This document shows positions 19,583 to 28,625 of a stretch of DNA of 64,000 nucleotides, piece by piece; position 1 is the first letter of the stretch; every line of letters begins with the position of its first letter. A program made the position numbers and the translations under genes. The DNA lies in NCBI GenBank assembly GCA_002271215.1, contig CP018628.1:682001-746000 (forward strand). The letters run 5' to 3'. The notes beneath the pieces were generated by a model. The model did not search any database. It was not told the DNA's origin and was given only the letters and a program-made list of their open reading frames with translations. Source of the stretch: Lelliottia jeotgali. Lineage in GTDB: Bacteria; Pseudomonadota; Gammaproteobacteria; Enterobacterales; Enterobacteriaceae.

Positions 19583-22399
19583 ATGAGTGACTATAAATCA
19601 ACCCTGAATTTGCCGGAAACAGGGTTCCCGATGCGCGGCGATCTCGCCAAGCGTGAACCGGGAATGCTGGCGCGTTGGACCGATGATGACCTGTACGGCA
19701 TCATCCGTGCAGCCAAGAAAGGTAAAAAAACCTTCATTCTGCACGATGGCCCTCCATATGCGAATGGCAGCATTCATATTGGTCACTCTGTAAACAAGAT
19801 TCTGAAAGACATTATCGTGAAGTCCAAAGGACTCACCGGTTTTGACTCGCCTTACGTTCCGGGCTGGGATTGCCACGGTCTGCCGATCGAGCTGAAAGTG
19901 GAGCAGGAATACGGTAAGCCGGGTGAGAAATTCACCGCCGCCGAGTTCCGCGCAAAATGCCGCGAATACGCCGCTGCGCAGGTTGACGGTCAGCGTAAAG
20001 ATTTTATCCGCCTCGGCGTGCTGGGCGACTGGTCTCGTCCATACCTGACGATGGACTTCAAAACTGAAGCCAACATCATCCGCGCGCTGGGCAAAATCAT
20101 CGGCAACGGCCATCTGCATAAAGGCGCGAAGCCGGTGCACTGGTGCGTTGACTGCCGCTCTGCACTGGCAGAAGCGGAAGTGGAATATTACGACAAAACC
20201 TCTCCATCCATCGACGTGGCTTTCCACGCGGTTGATCAGGATGCGGTGAAAGCCAAATTCGGCGTGACCTCCGTCAACGGCCCAATTTCTCTGGTGATCT
20301 GGACCACCACCCCGTGGACCCTGCCTGCAAACCGCGCGATCTCTCTGTCCGCTGATTTCGACTATGCGCTGGTGCAGGTTGAAGGTCAGGCGGTGATCCT
20401 GGCGAAAGACTTGGTTGAGAGCGTCCTGAAACGTGCTCATATCAGCGAATACACCGTGCTGGGTACCGTGAACGGCGCTGAGCTGGAACTGCTGCGCTTC
20501 AAACATCCGTTCCTTGATTTCGACGTCCCGGCAATCCTGGGCGATCACGTCACGCTGGAAGCGGGTACCGGTGCGGTACATACCGCCGGTGGCCACGGCC
20601 CGGACGACTACAACATCAGCCTGAAATACGGTCTGGAAATCGCTAACCCGGTCGGTCCGGACGGTTCTTACCTGCCTGGCACTTACCCGGCGCTGGACGG
20701 TATCAACGTCTTCAAAGCTAACGACATTATCGTCGACATGCTGCGCACCAGCGGCGCGCTGCTGCACGTTGAGAAGATGCAGCACAGCTATCCGTGCTGC
20801 TGGCGTCACAAGTCGCCAATCATCTTCCGTGCGACCCCGCAGTGGTTCATTAGCATGGATCAGAAGGGCCTGCGTGAGCAGTCTCTGAAAGAGATCAAAG
20901 GCGTCCAGTGGATCCCAGATTGGGGCCAGGCGCGTATCGAATCTATGGTCGCTAACCGCCCTGACTGGTGTATCTCCCGTCAGCGTACCTGGGGCGTGCC
21001 GATGTCCCTGTTCGTTCATAAAGAGACGCAAGAACTGCACCCTCGCTCGCTGGAGCTGATGGAAGAAGTTGCTAAACGCGTTGAAGTGGATGGCATCCAG
21101 GCGTGGTGGGATCTGGACTCTAAAGAGATCCTGGGCGACGACGCAGCTAACTACGAGAAAGTGCCAGATACCCTCGACGTGTGGTTCGACTCCGGATCTA
21201 CCCACTCATCTGTTGTGGATGTGCGCCCTGAGTTCTATGGTCACGCGGCCGATATGTATCTGGAAGGCTCTGACCAACACCGCGGCTGGTTTATGTCATC
21301 TCTGATGATCTCCACTGCGATGAAAGGCAAAGCACCGTACCGTCAGGTTCTGACCCACGGCTTTACCGTAGATGGTCAGGGACGCAAGATGTCCAAATCC
21401 ATCGGTAACACCGTTTCTCCGCAGGACGTGATGAACAAACTGGGCGCGGACATTCTGCGTCTGTGGGTGGCCTCAACGGACTATACCGGCGAAATGGCGG
21501 TTTCCGATGAGATCCTCAAACGTGCTGCCGACAGCTATCGTCGTATCCGTAACACCGCGCGCTTCCTGCTCGCTAACCTGAACGGTTTCGATCCGGTTAA
21601 AGACATGGTGAAACCGGAAGAGATGGTGGTGCTGGATCGCTGGGCCGTAGGCTGTGCGCAAGCGGCGCAGGAAGATATCCTGAAAGCCTACGAGTCTTAC
21701 GACTTCCACGAAGTGGTGCAGCGTCTGATGCGTTTCTGCTCCATCGAAATGGGCTCGTTCTACCTCGACATCATCAAAGACCGCCAGTACACCGCGAAAG
21801 CGGACAGCGTGGCGCGTCGTAGCTGCCAGACTGCGCTATTCCACATCGCAGAAGCGCTGGTGCGCTGGATGGCACCGATCATGTCCTTCACCGCCGACGA
21901 AATCTGGGCTTACCTGCCAGGCGAGCGCGAGAAATACGTCTTCACCGGCGAGTGGTACGAAGGTCTGTTTGGTCTGGCCGATACCGAAGCGATGAACGAT
22001 GGCTTCTGGGACGAGCTGCTGAAAGTGCGCGGCGAAGTGAACAAGGTGATCGAACAGGCGCGTGCTGACAAGAAAGTCGGCGGTTCTCTGGAAGCGGCAG
22101 TGACCCTGTACGCTGAGCCAGAGCTGGCGGCGAAACTGACGGCTCTCGGCGACGAATTACGATTTGTCCTGTTGACCTCCGGTGCAGCTGTTGCCGATTA
22201 TGCACAGGCGAGCGCCGACGCCCAGCAGAGCGAACTGCTCAAAGGGCTGAAAGTGGCGCTGGTGAAAGCCGAAGGTGAGAAATGCCCGCGCTGTTGGCAT
22301 TACACCACTGACGTCGGCCAGGTGGCGGAACACGCAGATATCTGTGGACGCTGTGTCAGCAATATCGCCGGTGATGGCGAAAAACGTAAGTTTGCCTGA
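19583..22399 (+). CDS. ileS: Isoleucyl-tRNA synthetase
   Basis: Class I aminoacyl-tRNA synthetase, 938 residues as in E. coli. ATP-site motifs are [18 protein letters not shown] (HIGH) near residue 64 and [12 protein letters not shown] (KMSKS) near residue 601. The CP1 editing domain carries [14 protein letters not shown] near residue 240. A C-terminal zinc site has CPRCW and CGRC pairs near 900-925. The stop overlaps the lspA start (TGATG), so the two are translationally coupled. Confidence 0.99.
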   Translation: MSDYKSTLNLPETGFPMRGDLAKREPGMLARWTDDDLYGIIRAAKKGKKTFILHDGPPYANGSIHIGHSVNKILKDIIVKSKGLTGFDSPYVPGWDCHGLPIELKVEQEYGKPGEKFTAAEFRAKCREYAAAQVDGQRKDFIRLGVLGDWSRPYLTMDFKTEANIIRALGKIIGNGHLHKGAKPVHWCVDCRSALAEAEVEYYDKTSPSIDVAFHAVDQDAVKAKFGVTSVNGPISLVIWTTTPWTLPANRAISLSADFDYALVQVEGQAVILAKDLVESVLKRAHISEYTVLGTVNGAELELLRFKHPFLDFDVPAILGDHVTLEAGTGAVHTAGGHGPDDYNISLKYGLEIANPVGPDGSYLPGTYPALDGINVFKANDIIVDMLRTSGALLHVEKMQHSYPCCWRHKSPIIFRATPQWFISMDQKGLREQSLKEIKGVQWIPDWGQARIESMVANRPDWCISRQRTWGVPMSLFVHKETQELHPRSLELMEEVAKRVEVDGIQAWWDLDSKEILGDDAANYEKVPDTLDVWFDSGSTHSSVVDVRPEFYGHAADMYLEGSDQHRGWFMSSLMISTAMKGKAPYRQVLTHGFTVDGQGRKMSKSIGNTVSPQDVMNKLGADILRLWVASTDYTGEMAVSDEILKRAADSYRRIRNTARFLLANLNGFDPVKDMVKPEEMVVLDRWAVGCAQAAQEDILKAYESYDFHEVVQRLMRFCSIEMGSFYLDIIKDRQYTAKADSVARRSCQTALFHIAEALVRWMAPIMSFTADEIWAYLPGEREKYVFTGEWYEGLFGLADTEAMNDGFWDELLKVRGEVNKVIEQARADKKVGGSLEAAVTLYAEPELAAKLTALGDELRFVLLTSGAAVADYAQASADAQQSELLKGLKVALVKAEGEKCPRCWHYTTDVGQVAEHADICGRCVSNIAGDGEKRKFA

Positions 22400-22899
22400 T
22401 GAGTCAATCAATCTGTAAAAGTGGACTGCGCTGGCTGTGGCTGGTCGTCGTCGTACTGATTATTGATCTGGGCAGCAAGTTCCTGATCCTCCAGAATTTT
22501 GCTCTGGGGGATACGGTCCCGCTGTTCCCGTCACTTAATCTGCATTACGCGCGCAACTATGGCGCAGCGTTTAGCTTCCTCGCCGACAGCGGCGGCTGGC
22601 AACGCTGGTTCTTCGCAGGCATCGCACTCGGTATCTGCGTAATTCTGGCGGTCATGATGTATCGCTCGAAAGCGACGCAGAAGCTGAACAATATCGCCTA
22701 CGCGCTGATCATTGGCGGTGCGCTGGGCAATCTGTTCGACCGTCTGTGGCACGGCTTTGTCGTCGATATGATCGACTTCTATGTCGGTGACTGGCACTTC
22801 GCCACCTTCAACCTGGCCGATAGTGCGATTTGCATCGGTGCGGCGCTGATTGTGCTGGAAGGCTTTTTACCGAACGCAGCCGCGAAGAAACAGGCGTAA
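22399..22899 (+). CDS. lspA: Prolipoprotein signal peptidase (signal peptidase II)
   Basis: Cleaves lipoprotein signal peptides before the lipid-modified cysteine. 166 residues with four membrane segments. The catalytic aspartates sit in [12 protein letters not shown] and [11 protein letters not shown] near 120-145, and NYGAAFSFL and [10 protein letters not shown] are the other conserved blocks. Overlaps ileS by one base. Separated from fkpB by a REP pair inside the operon. Confidence 0.98.
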   Translation: MSQSICKSGLRWLWLVVVVLIIDLGSKFLILQNFALGDTVPLFPSLNLHYARNYGAAFSFLADSGGWQRWFFAGIALGICVILAVMMYRSKATQKLNNIAYALIIGGALGNLFDRLWHGFVVDMIDFYVGDWHFATFNLADSAICIGAALIVLEGFLPNAAAKKQA

Positions 22900-22905
22900 G
22901 GTCAA

Positions 22906-22984
22906 TGCCGGGTGGCGCTTCGCTTACCCGGCCTACAGAATTTGTCGCCTCCCGTAGGCCCGGTAAGCGAAGTGCCACCGGGCA
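22906..22984. repeat. REP pair between lspA and fkpB
   Basis: Inverted REP units at 22906-22936 and 22954-22984 sharing GGTGGCGCTTCGCTTACC and its complement. It sits within a cotranscribed gene string and could stabilise upstream mRNA. The unit GTAGGCCCGGTAAGCGAAG also occurs at 25912 and 61479. Confidence 0.85.
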
Positions 22985-23016
22985 AACCGATGAGGCAAAA
23001 CAAGCGAGCAACTGGC

Positions 23017-23487
23017 ATGTCAAAATCCATACAGAGCAATAGCGCGGTGTTAGTCCATTTCACGCTGAAACTGGACGATGGTTCCACTGCGGAATCGACC
23101 CGCAATAATGGCAAACCTGCGCTGTTTCGCCTGGGCGATACCTCTCTTTCGGAAGGCCTGGAGCAGCAGCTGCTAGGCTTGAAAGAGGGCGAGAAAAAAG
23201 CCTTCTCTCTGGAGCCTGATGCGGCGTTTGGCGTGCCGACCCCGGATCTTATCCAGTATTTCTCGCGTCGTGAGTTTATGGACGCAGGCGAGCCAGAAAT
23301 CGGCGCGATTATGCTCTTTACCGCAATGGATGGCAGCGAAATGCCTGGCGTGATTCGTGAAATTAATGGCGACTCCATCACCGTTGATTTCAACCATCCT
23401 CTTGCCGGGCGTACCGTCCATTTTGATGTTGAAGTGCTGGAGATTGATCCGGCGCTGGAGGAAGTGAATGCAGATCCTGTTGGCTAA
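23017..23487 (+). CDS. fkpB: FKBP-type peptidyl-prolyl isomerase (SlpA-like)
   Basis: 156 residues from the ATG at 23017 ([19 protein letters not shown]); upstream in-frame starts lie in the REP element and are rejected. FKBP fold with insert-in-flap typical of SlyD/Fkp[21 protein letters not shown] in the middle and [16 protein letters not shown] after. The C-terminus is 7 residues longer than E. coli FkpB (149) because the usual stop is lost, and the gene overlaps ispH by 20 bp in another frame. Ribosome-associated folding helper. Confidence 0.95.
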   Translation: MSKSIQSNSAVLVHFTLKLDDGSTAESTRNNGKPALFRLGDTSLSEGLEQQLLGLKEGEKKAFSLEPDAAFGVPTPDLIQYFSRREFMDAGEPEIGAIMLFTAMDGSEMPGVIREINGDSITVDFNHPLAGRTVHFDVEVLEIDPALEEVNADPVG

Positions 23488-24418
23488 CCCGCGCGGTTTT
23501 TGTGCCGGAGTAGACCGCGCTATCAGCATTGTTGAAAACGCGCTGGAAATTTACGGCGCGCCGATTTATGTCCGTCATGAAGTGGTGCACAACCGCTATG
23601 TGGTGGACAGCCTGCGCGAGCGCGGCGCAATCTTTATCGAGCAGATCAGCGAAGTGCCGGACGGTGCGATCCTGATCTTCTCGGCGCACGGCGTCTCTCA
23701 GGCGGTGCGTAACGAAGCGAAAAGCCGTGACCTGACCGTGTTCGATGCCACCTGCCCATTAGTGACCAAAGTCCATATGGAAGTGGCTCGCGCCAGCCGT
23801 CGCGGTGAAGAGTCGATTCTAATTGGCCACGCCGGTCACCCGGAGGTCGAAGGCACGATGGGGCAGTACAGCAACCCGGCAGGGGGCATGTATCTGGTTG
23901 AATCGCCAGACGATGTGCTGACGCTGAACGTGAAAAACGAAGCGCGCCTGTCGTTTATGACTCAGACCACGCTCTCGGTGGATGATACGTCAGATGTGAT
24001 CGATGCTCTGCGCAGCCGATTCCCGAAAATCGTCGGGCCGCGTAAAGACGACATCTGCTACGCCACTACCAACCGCCAGGAAGCGGTTCGCGCGCTGGCG
24101 GAGCAGGCTGATGTAGTGTTGGTGGTCGGTTCCAAAAACTCCTCCAACTCTAACCGTCTGGCCGAACTGGCGCAGCGCATGGGGAAAGCGGCGTTTCTGA
24201 TCGACGACTCCACCGATATCCAGGAAGCCTGGGTGAAAGATGCGACCTGTGTCGGTGTGACTGCCGGAGCCTCTGCGCCGGACATTCTGGTGCAAAACGT
24301 GATAAAGCGTTTGCAGGAACTCGGCGGTGGCGAGGCCGTGCCGCTGGAAGGTCGCGAAGAGAATATCGTCTTCGAAGTGCCGAAAGAGCTGCGCATCGAC
24401 GCCAAAGAAGTCGAATAA
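23468..24418 (+). CDS. ispH: 4-hydroxy-3-methylbut-2-enyl diphosphate reductase
   Basis: Last enzyme of the MEP isoprenoid pathway; makes IPP and DMAPP. 316 residues as in E. coli. The [4Fe-4S] cysteines are Cys12 in [13 protein letters not shown], that in [10 protein letters not shown] near 96 and that in [11 protein letters not shown] near 197. [10 protein letters not shown] and the TAGASAPD block near residue 270 are also conserved. The start lies inside the end of fkpB, so translation is probably coupled. Ends at a strong terminator. Confidence 0.98.
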   Translation: MQILLANPRGFCAGVDRAISIVENALEIYGAPIYVRHEVVHNRYVVDSLRERGAIFIEQISEVPDGAILIFSAHGVSQAVRNEAKSRDLTVFDATCPLVTKVHMEVARASRRGEESILIGHAGHPEVEGTMGQYSNPAGGMYLVESPDDVLTLNVKNEARLSFMTQTTLSVDDTSDVIDALRSRFPKIVGPRKDDICYATTNRQEAVRALAEQADVVLVVGSKNSSNSNRLAELAQRMGKAAFLIDDSTDIQEAWVKDATCVGVTAGASAPDILVQNVIKRLQELGGGEAVPLEGREENIVFEVPKELRIDAKEVE

Positions 24419-24435
24419 TCCCCTCTGTTTTGAAA

Positions 24436-24467
24436 ATGCCGGTCCCGCAAGCGACCGGCATTTTTTT
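24436..24467 (+). terminator. Terminator after ispH
   Basis: AATGCCGGTC/GACCGGCATT stem with CCGCAAGC loop followed by seven T. Ends the ribF-ispH operon before the accessory sugar locus. Confidence 0.93.
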
Positions 24468-24514
24468 GTCTGATTACCTGTGATTAACCCGACAGTTCCT
24501 CCCTCCTGACATTA

Positions 24515-24530
24515 GGTTAATCGTTTAATC
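24515..24530. promoter_or_regulatory. LacI-type operator upstream of the cupin operon
   Basis: GGTTAATCGTTTAATC is an imperfect palindrome with central CG. It is nearly the same as the sites at 30388-30403 and 30510-30525 that flank the manA-lacI divergent promoter region. It lies 44 bp before the first cupin start, which suits repression by the regulator encoded at 30552. Confidence 0.65.
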
Positions 24531-24573
24531 TGATAGGCTGGTGATGCAGTTCTCCTTGGGCCGGAGACCAACT

Positions 24574-25137
24574 ATGATTCCTGATCTTATCCTGCCACCG
24601 CATGTGGCATGGGCCAGCGGCGCGTTCGCCAATGGTTCTGTTATTCATAAAGCCACGCGCGTGGGCGATCTTTATGGCGTGTTCAGCGACGTGCTCGCTT
24701 ATCAGAAACGCGATCCGCTTGACGTCGTTTATCACGTTGAAATGCTCGACTCCCCGGCAGACGCAGGGGCGCTGTATGTCGGCGTTACCCACCTCAATGC
24801 CGGGAAAATCGGCGACGAATTTTTTATGACGCGCGGGCATTTTCATAAGCAGAGAGAGCAGGGTGAAGTCTACTTTGGTCTCTGTGGCGAAGGTTTGCTG
24901 TTGCTCCAGACGGAGCAGGGGAATGCACGGCTGGAGCGCGTCGCGCCAGGCTCAGTGCATATTATTCCTCCCTTCACCGCGCACCGTTTGATCAACACAG
25001 GACCTGCAACCCTCTCTTCTCTCGCCGTCTGGCCGAGTGTCGCGGGGCATGATTACGCCGCGCTGGCAGAGGGGTTTGCGCTTCGCGTGTTCTCCTCTGC
25101 TCACCACTCTGAAGGCTGGGAGGCTCGCCATGAATAA
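24574..25137 (+). CDS. Cupin-type glucose-6-phosphate isomerase family protein (short)
   Basis: 187 residues from the ATG at 24574, which has GGAG seven bases upstream; the ATG at 24541 overlaps the operator region and is less likely. It belongs by motif to the archaeal-type (cupin) phosphoglucose isomerase family: TRGHFHKQREQGEVYFGLCG supplies His89, His91 and Glu98, and PPFTAHRLIN supplies His137, the expected four metal ligands. It should interconvert an aldose and ketose 6-phosphate, but the natural substrate is unknown. Overlaps the next gene by 8 bp, so the two are coupled. Not present at this place in E. coli, where rihC lies between ispH and dapB. Confidence 0.85.
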   Translation: MIPDLILPPHVAWASGAFANGSVIHKATRVGDLYGVFSDVLAYQKRDPLDVVYHVEMLDSPADAGALYVGVTHLNAGKIGDEFFMTRGHFHKQREQGEVYFGLCGEGLLLLQTEQGNARLERVAPGSVHIIPPFTAHRLINTGPATLSSLAVWPSVAGHDYAALAEGFALRVFSSAHHSEGWEARHE

Positions 25138-25900
25138 GTTTGGGCTGGACATGACCATCACTCATCAGCCGCTTGGGTTTAGCTACGGTGATGATGTCAC
25201 CGGGCCGATGCCGGAGATCCGCACCCTGGATCAGATCCGCCTGTCGCTGCGCAACCCTGACTGCGCCGGGCCCGAGCAGGTCTATGCCATCGCGATGGAC
25301 GTGGCGCGGATGGCGGATCGTCAGGAGCTGGAAAAACGGATGCTGCTGTTCGGGGTGGTGACCTATGCTGCCGGGACGCTGGGCGATGAGCCAGTGCGTA
25401 GTCAGGGACATGTGCACCGCAAAAGCCAGCACAGCGGCTGGTCACCGCCGGAGCTGTACGAGATCTGGCAAGGGAAAGCGATTATCTACATGCAGGAAAG
25501 GGTCGAGGACGATCCGGGGCGCTGTTTCGCGGTGCTCGCCGGACCAGGTGATAAAGTGCTGGTCCCGCCGGGATGGGGACACGCGACGATCTCCGCCTCG
25601 CCCGATGAACCACTGACCTTTGGCGCGTGGTGCGACCGGGAATACGGGTTTGAATATGAAGCCGTCCGTGCGCGCAAAGGGCTGGCATGGTATCCGCTGG
25701 TGCAGGGAAATCATATTATCTGGCAGCACAATCATCACTATCAGCCGGGGCGATTACACACTATTACGCCGCGTCGATATAGCGAATTTGGGATTACCGA
25801 CGAGCCAATCTATCAGCAGTTTATTGATGATCCGGCGCGTTTTCAGTTTATCTCCCGCCCGGACCGAGCGGCTGAGTTGTGGCAGAATTTCCATCCATAA
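25130..25900 (+). CDS. Cupin-type glucose-6-phosphate isomerase family protein (long)
   Basis: 256 residues starting at 25130 inside the preceding gene. It is a second, diverged member of the cupin sugar-phosphate isomerase family: SQGHVHRKSQHSGWSPPELY gives His94, His96 and Glu108, and LVPPGWGHATIS gives His151. The spacing between the second His and Glu is longer than in the first cupin, with a HSGWS insertion. The two may form a heteromer or handle successive isomers. Followed by a cluster of REP units before the convergent PTS operon. Confidence 0.82.
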   Translation: MNKFGLDMTITHQPLGFSYGDDVTGPMPEIRTLDQIRLSLRNPDCAGPEQVYAIAMDVARMADRQELEKRMLLFGVVTYAAGTLGDEPVRSQGHVHRKSQHSGWSPPELYEIWQGKAIIYMQERVEDDPGRCFAVLAGPGDKVLVPPGWGHATISASPDEPLTFGAWCDREYGFEYEAVRARKGLAWYPLVQGNHIIWQHNHHYQPGRLHTITPRRYSEFGITDEPIYQQFIDDPARFQFISRPDRAAELWQNFHP

Positions 25901-25911
25901 ACAGTGTAAAC

Positions 25912-26041
25912 GTAGGCCCGGTAAGCGAAGCGCCACCGGGCGTTAAACTGCATGCACCTTACTTTTTTCCGGGTGGCGGCTACGCCTTACCCGGCCTACG
26001 GTTCGAGCTGTTATAGGTCGGGTAAGCGCAGCGCCACCCGA
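25912..26041. repeat. Triple REP cluster between convergent sugar operons
   Basis: Three REP units at about 25912-25941, 25969-26000 and 26014-26041 in alternating orientation. They occupy most of the 166 bp between the cupin gene and the IID gene and probably protect both 3' ends. No conventional terminator is evident. Confidence 0.85.
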
Positions 26042-26066
26042 CATTTTTTAACCCGATGCAACATCC

Positions 26067-26882
26067 TTAGGCAAACAATCCGCTCGCCACGCCCGCCGCC
26101 GCCAGAATCAGCAGTAACACCATCGCTTTCACCGGCGACACGCCGCGTTTCGCCATCAGATACCAGGTCCCCAGCACCACAATCAGCGGCAACAGCTGCG
26201 GGAAAATCCCGTCGAGCATCTGCTGTAGATGAATGTTCACGCCGTCTTTGGTGATGAACTCCAGCCCGGTGCCGAGCTTCACATAGCTCGCCGCCACGCC
26301 GCCCATGACGAACACACCCAGCAGCGACAGGGCTTCACGCAGGCGAGTCGATTTGCTGCTGACCAGCATCTCCACCGATCCCGATCCCATCTGATACCCT
26401 TTGAGAAACAGATACCAGGAGCCCGGAAGGATGATCGCCAGCCACGCGACGGTATAAAACAGCGGGCCGAGAATATTGCCGCCCGCCGCCAGCGCCATCC
26501 CGATACTCAGCAAGATCGGGATCAGCATGCCGGGGATCATCGAATCCCCGATCCCGGCGATCGGCCCCATCAGCCCGACTTTCAGGGTGTTAATGGTTTC
26601 GCCGTCGATCGGTTCGCCGTTGGCTTTTTTCTCTTCCAGGCCCAGCGCCATTCCGTTGACGATCGCGCCGATTTGCGGCTCGGTGTTGTAGAACGACGCA
26701 TGGCGCTTAAGCATCTCCTTGCGCTGAGTGGCATCCGGATAGAGTTTTTTCGCCACCGGGAGCATGCTCAGACAGAAGCCGAACGATTCCAGACGCTCAA
26801 AGCTCATCGACGACAGGTTGTGCATCATCCACGCGCGCCAGCAGCGGCGCAGATCTTTGCGGGTTAATTTACGCTCTTCCAT
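26067..26882 (-). CDS. PTS system mannose/fructose/sorbose family, IID component
   Basis: 271 residues. The opening KLTRKDLRRCWRAWMM, GFCLSMLPVAKKLYPD near residue 36 and GLMGPIAGIGDSMIPGMLIP near residue 108 are the hallmark of mannose-family IID proteins. Long C-terminal hydrophobic segments end at VASGLFA. It forms the sugar-translocating membrane unit with IIC. Its ATG overlaps the IIC stop (TGATG). Last gene of the leftward manA-IIA-IIB-IIC-IID operon. Confidence 0.95.
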   Translation of the reverse strand: MEERKLTRKDLRRCWRAWMMHNLSSMSFERLESFGFCLSMLPVAKKLYPDATQRKEMLKRHASFYNTEPQIGAIVNGMALGLEEKKANGEPIDGETINTLKVGLMGPIAGIGDSMIPGMLIPILLSIGMALAAGGNILGPLFYTVAWLAIILPGSWYLFLKGYQMGSGSVEMLVSSKSTRLREALSLLGVFVMGGVAASYVKLGTGLEFITKDGVNIHLQQMLDGIFPQLLPLIVVLGTWYLMAKRGVSPVKAMVLLLILAAAGVASGLFA

Positions 26883-27679
26883 CAGAATTCATCCTCATCG
26901 TCGTCAACCCGGCGTGCCGCCACCGCCTGCGGGGCTTCCGGTTTGTAGTTGTAGTGGATCAACGCCAGCAGACTGCCGACGATCACCAGCGCCACCATGT
27001 TCAGCTTCAGGAAAACGATGCAGATAAAGCCGACGAGGAAGTAGATCAGCATGGTGTAATTTTTGATGATCTGTTTCAGCAGAATGGCGATCCCCACAGC
27101 AGGCAAAATCCCGCCCAGCACGTTCATGGTGGAAAGCACGATTTTTGGCAGGCTGTCCATAAAGCCGCTGATGTACTGCGCGCCGAAATAGACCGCGATA
27201 AAGGTCGGCACAAAGCGCAGGACAAAGTTCATCGCCTGCGGGCCGATAGCGCTGTTGAAGTAGATTCCGCGCTCATCGCCATTCTCCAGCGCCACATCGG
27301 CGCGGTGGTTCCAGTACGAGTTCAGCACCATCATCGCGTTGAACAAAATCGTCCCGGCGATGCCGATGGTCGCCGCCAGCGCGACGGCCACTTCCGGACC
27401 TTTTCCGGAGAGAATCCCCAGCGCAATGGCGGGGTAAGCGACGAAGTTAAGATCCGCAGGCATCGAACCGCCCGGCGTGACCATTGCGATATAGACCGCC
27501 TGCACCGCCACGCCGATCATGATCCCGGTTTTGACATCGCCCAGAATCAGACCGACCAGCATGCCGGAGACCAGCGGACGGGAAATAAGATACCAGCCGC
27601 CGGTCAGGCCCAACAGCCACGGGCTGCTGAGGGCACCGAGATAGCACAGCAGGCCAATGAGTGAAGCTTCGATAATCAT
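26882..27679 (-). CDS. PTS system mannose/fructose/sorbose family, IIC component
   Basis: 265 residues, mostly hydrophobic. Family blocks include RPLVSGMLVGLILGDVKTG near residue 34 and GGSMPADLNFVAYPAIALGI near residue 70. Binds and conducts the sugar with IID. The tail after residue 245 is charged and cytoplasmic (RRVDDDEDEF). Starts 10 bp after the IIB stop. Substrate specificity within this family cannot be read from the sequence. Confidence 0.94.
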   Translation of the reverse strand: MIIEASLIGLLCYLGALSSPWLLGLTGGWYLISRPLVSGMLVGLILGDVKTGIMIGVAVQAVYIAMVTPGGSMPADLNFVAYPAIALGILSGKGPEVAVALAATIGIAGTILFNAMMVLNSYWNHRADVALENGDERGIYFNSAIGPQAMNFVLRFVPTFIAVYFGAQYISGFMDSLPKIVLSTMNVLGGILPAVGIAILLKQIIKNYTMLIYFLVGFICIVFLKLNMVALVIVGSLLALIHYNYKPEAPQAVAARRVDDDEDEF

Positions 27680-27689
27680 TCTGCGCTCC

Positions 27690-28184
27690 TTATTTCAGCT
27701 TTTGCCGTGCGTCCTGCCAGGTGTAAAAGCTGGCATCCGGCACGAGGCGAAACTCAACGGTATGCCCCTGAGCAGTCAGCCACTCAAACGCGGCGGCTTC
27801 GTCAGTAGTGACGGACTGATTTGGGCCGATGGTGGTGGTGTTAGCGCGTGCGCTCATGGGCCCGACGTTAATTTTGCCATTGCTGTTTTTTAAGCTGATG
27901 CCTGCCTGCTCAAGCCGTTGCAGGGTGACGGGCGATTTGCCAATCACGAAATAGCGCTTATCGCTGGCGATCACTTTGGGCAGTTTTTCGATGGCCGTTG
28001 CAGTGTCGAACAGCCACACTTTGGTGTCGGATACGGCACCTTTCATGACTGAAGAGAGCAGCGGATCGGCCGCGACGGCGTCGTCAATGGCGACGATACC
28101 GTCACAGGGCAGCTCTTTGGCCCAGCGTGTGATGAGCTGCCCGTGGATCACCCGGTCATCAATGCGAACAAACGAAATACTCAT
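27690..28184 (-). CDS. PTS system mannose/fructose/sorbose family, IIB component
   Basis: 164 residues from the ATG at 28184; the one at 28205 would overlap the IIA gene and add seven residues. The phosphorylated histidine is His14 in FVRIDDRVIHGQLITRW, the canonical IIB signature. It takes phosphate from IIA and passes it to the sugar during uptake. A separate IIB polypeptide, not fused to IIA as in E. coli ManX. Confidence 0.94.
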   Translation of the reverse strand: MSISFVRIDDRVIHGQLITRWAKELPCDGIVAIDDAVAADPLLSSVMKGAVSDTKVWLFDTATAIEKLPKVIASDKRYFVIGKSPVTLQRLEQAGISLKNSNGKINVGPMSARANTTTIGPNQSVTTDEAAAFEWLTAQGHTVEFRLVPDASFYTWQDARQKLK

Positions 28185-28194
28185 GGCATTCTCC

Positions 28195-28623
28195 TTAAAA
28201 GTCATCTGATTGCGCTGACACGACAGGTTTTGCCTGAATCAACGTAGGATGGGTCAGTTCAATCAGTCGGGCCGCCGCGATATTGACGTCGGGCAGGTGC
28301 GCCACATCGTCGGTTTGCAGCAGCATCGGGAAATTCACCCCAGCAACCACCGCGATGGGCGGCTGAGTGTGTGGATTAAATGCCGCTTCGCAGGCCACGT
28401 TCCACGGCGTACCGCTCTGCATATCGCACAGCACCAGTACGCCGTCTGCCTGCGCGCTGGCGGCTTCCAGCACCGCAGCAAAATCGCGACGAAAACCTTC
28501 GATACCGGCCTGTTCGGTCAGGCATACCGCCTGAACGTGAGGAAGCTCGCCATAGACCATCCGCCCACTTTGCAGCAGCGCGTCGGCAAGCGGACCGTGG
28601 GTGGCGACGATAAATCGAATCAT
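28195..28623 (-). CDS. PTS system mannose/fructose/sorbose family, IIA component
   Basis: 142 residues. The phosphorylation site is His9 in IVATHGPLADALLQS, and VLCDMQSGTPWNVACEAAF is the second conserved block. Receives phosphate from HPr. Two bases separate it from the manA-like stop, and IIB follows after 10 bp, so the five genes are clearly one operon. Confidence 0.94.
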   Translation of the reverse strand: MIRFIVATHGPLADALLQSGRMVYGELPHVQAVCLTEQAGIEGFRRDFAAVLEAASAQADGVLVLCDMQSGTPWNVACEAAFNPHTQPPIAVVAGVNFPMLLQTDDVAHLPDVNIAAARLIELTHPTLIQAKPVVSAQSDDF

Positions 28624-28625
28624 GT

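Noticed and set aside
19598..21205. Open frame of 535 codons antisense to ileS
   Set aside because: Shadow of a strongly codon-biased gene; no ribosome site or motif.
22912..23016. Upstream extension of fkpB into the REP element
   Set aside because: The added residues come from REP sequence; the ATG at 23017 matches the family N-terminus.
25952..26254. Small frame running from the REP cluster into the IID gene
   Set aside because: REP-derived and antisense to a clear PTS gene.
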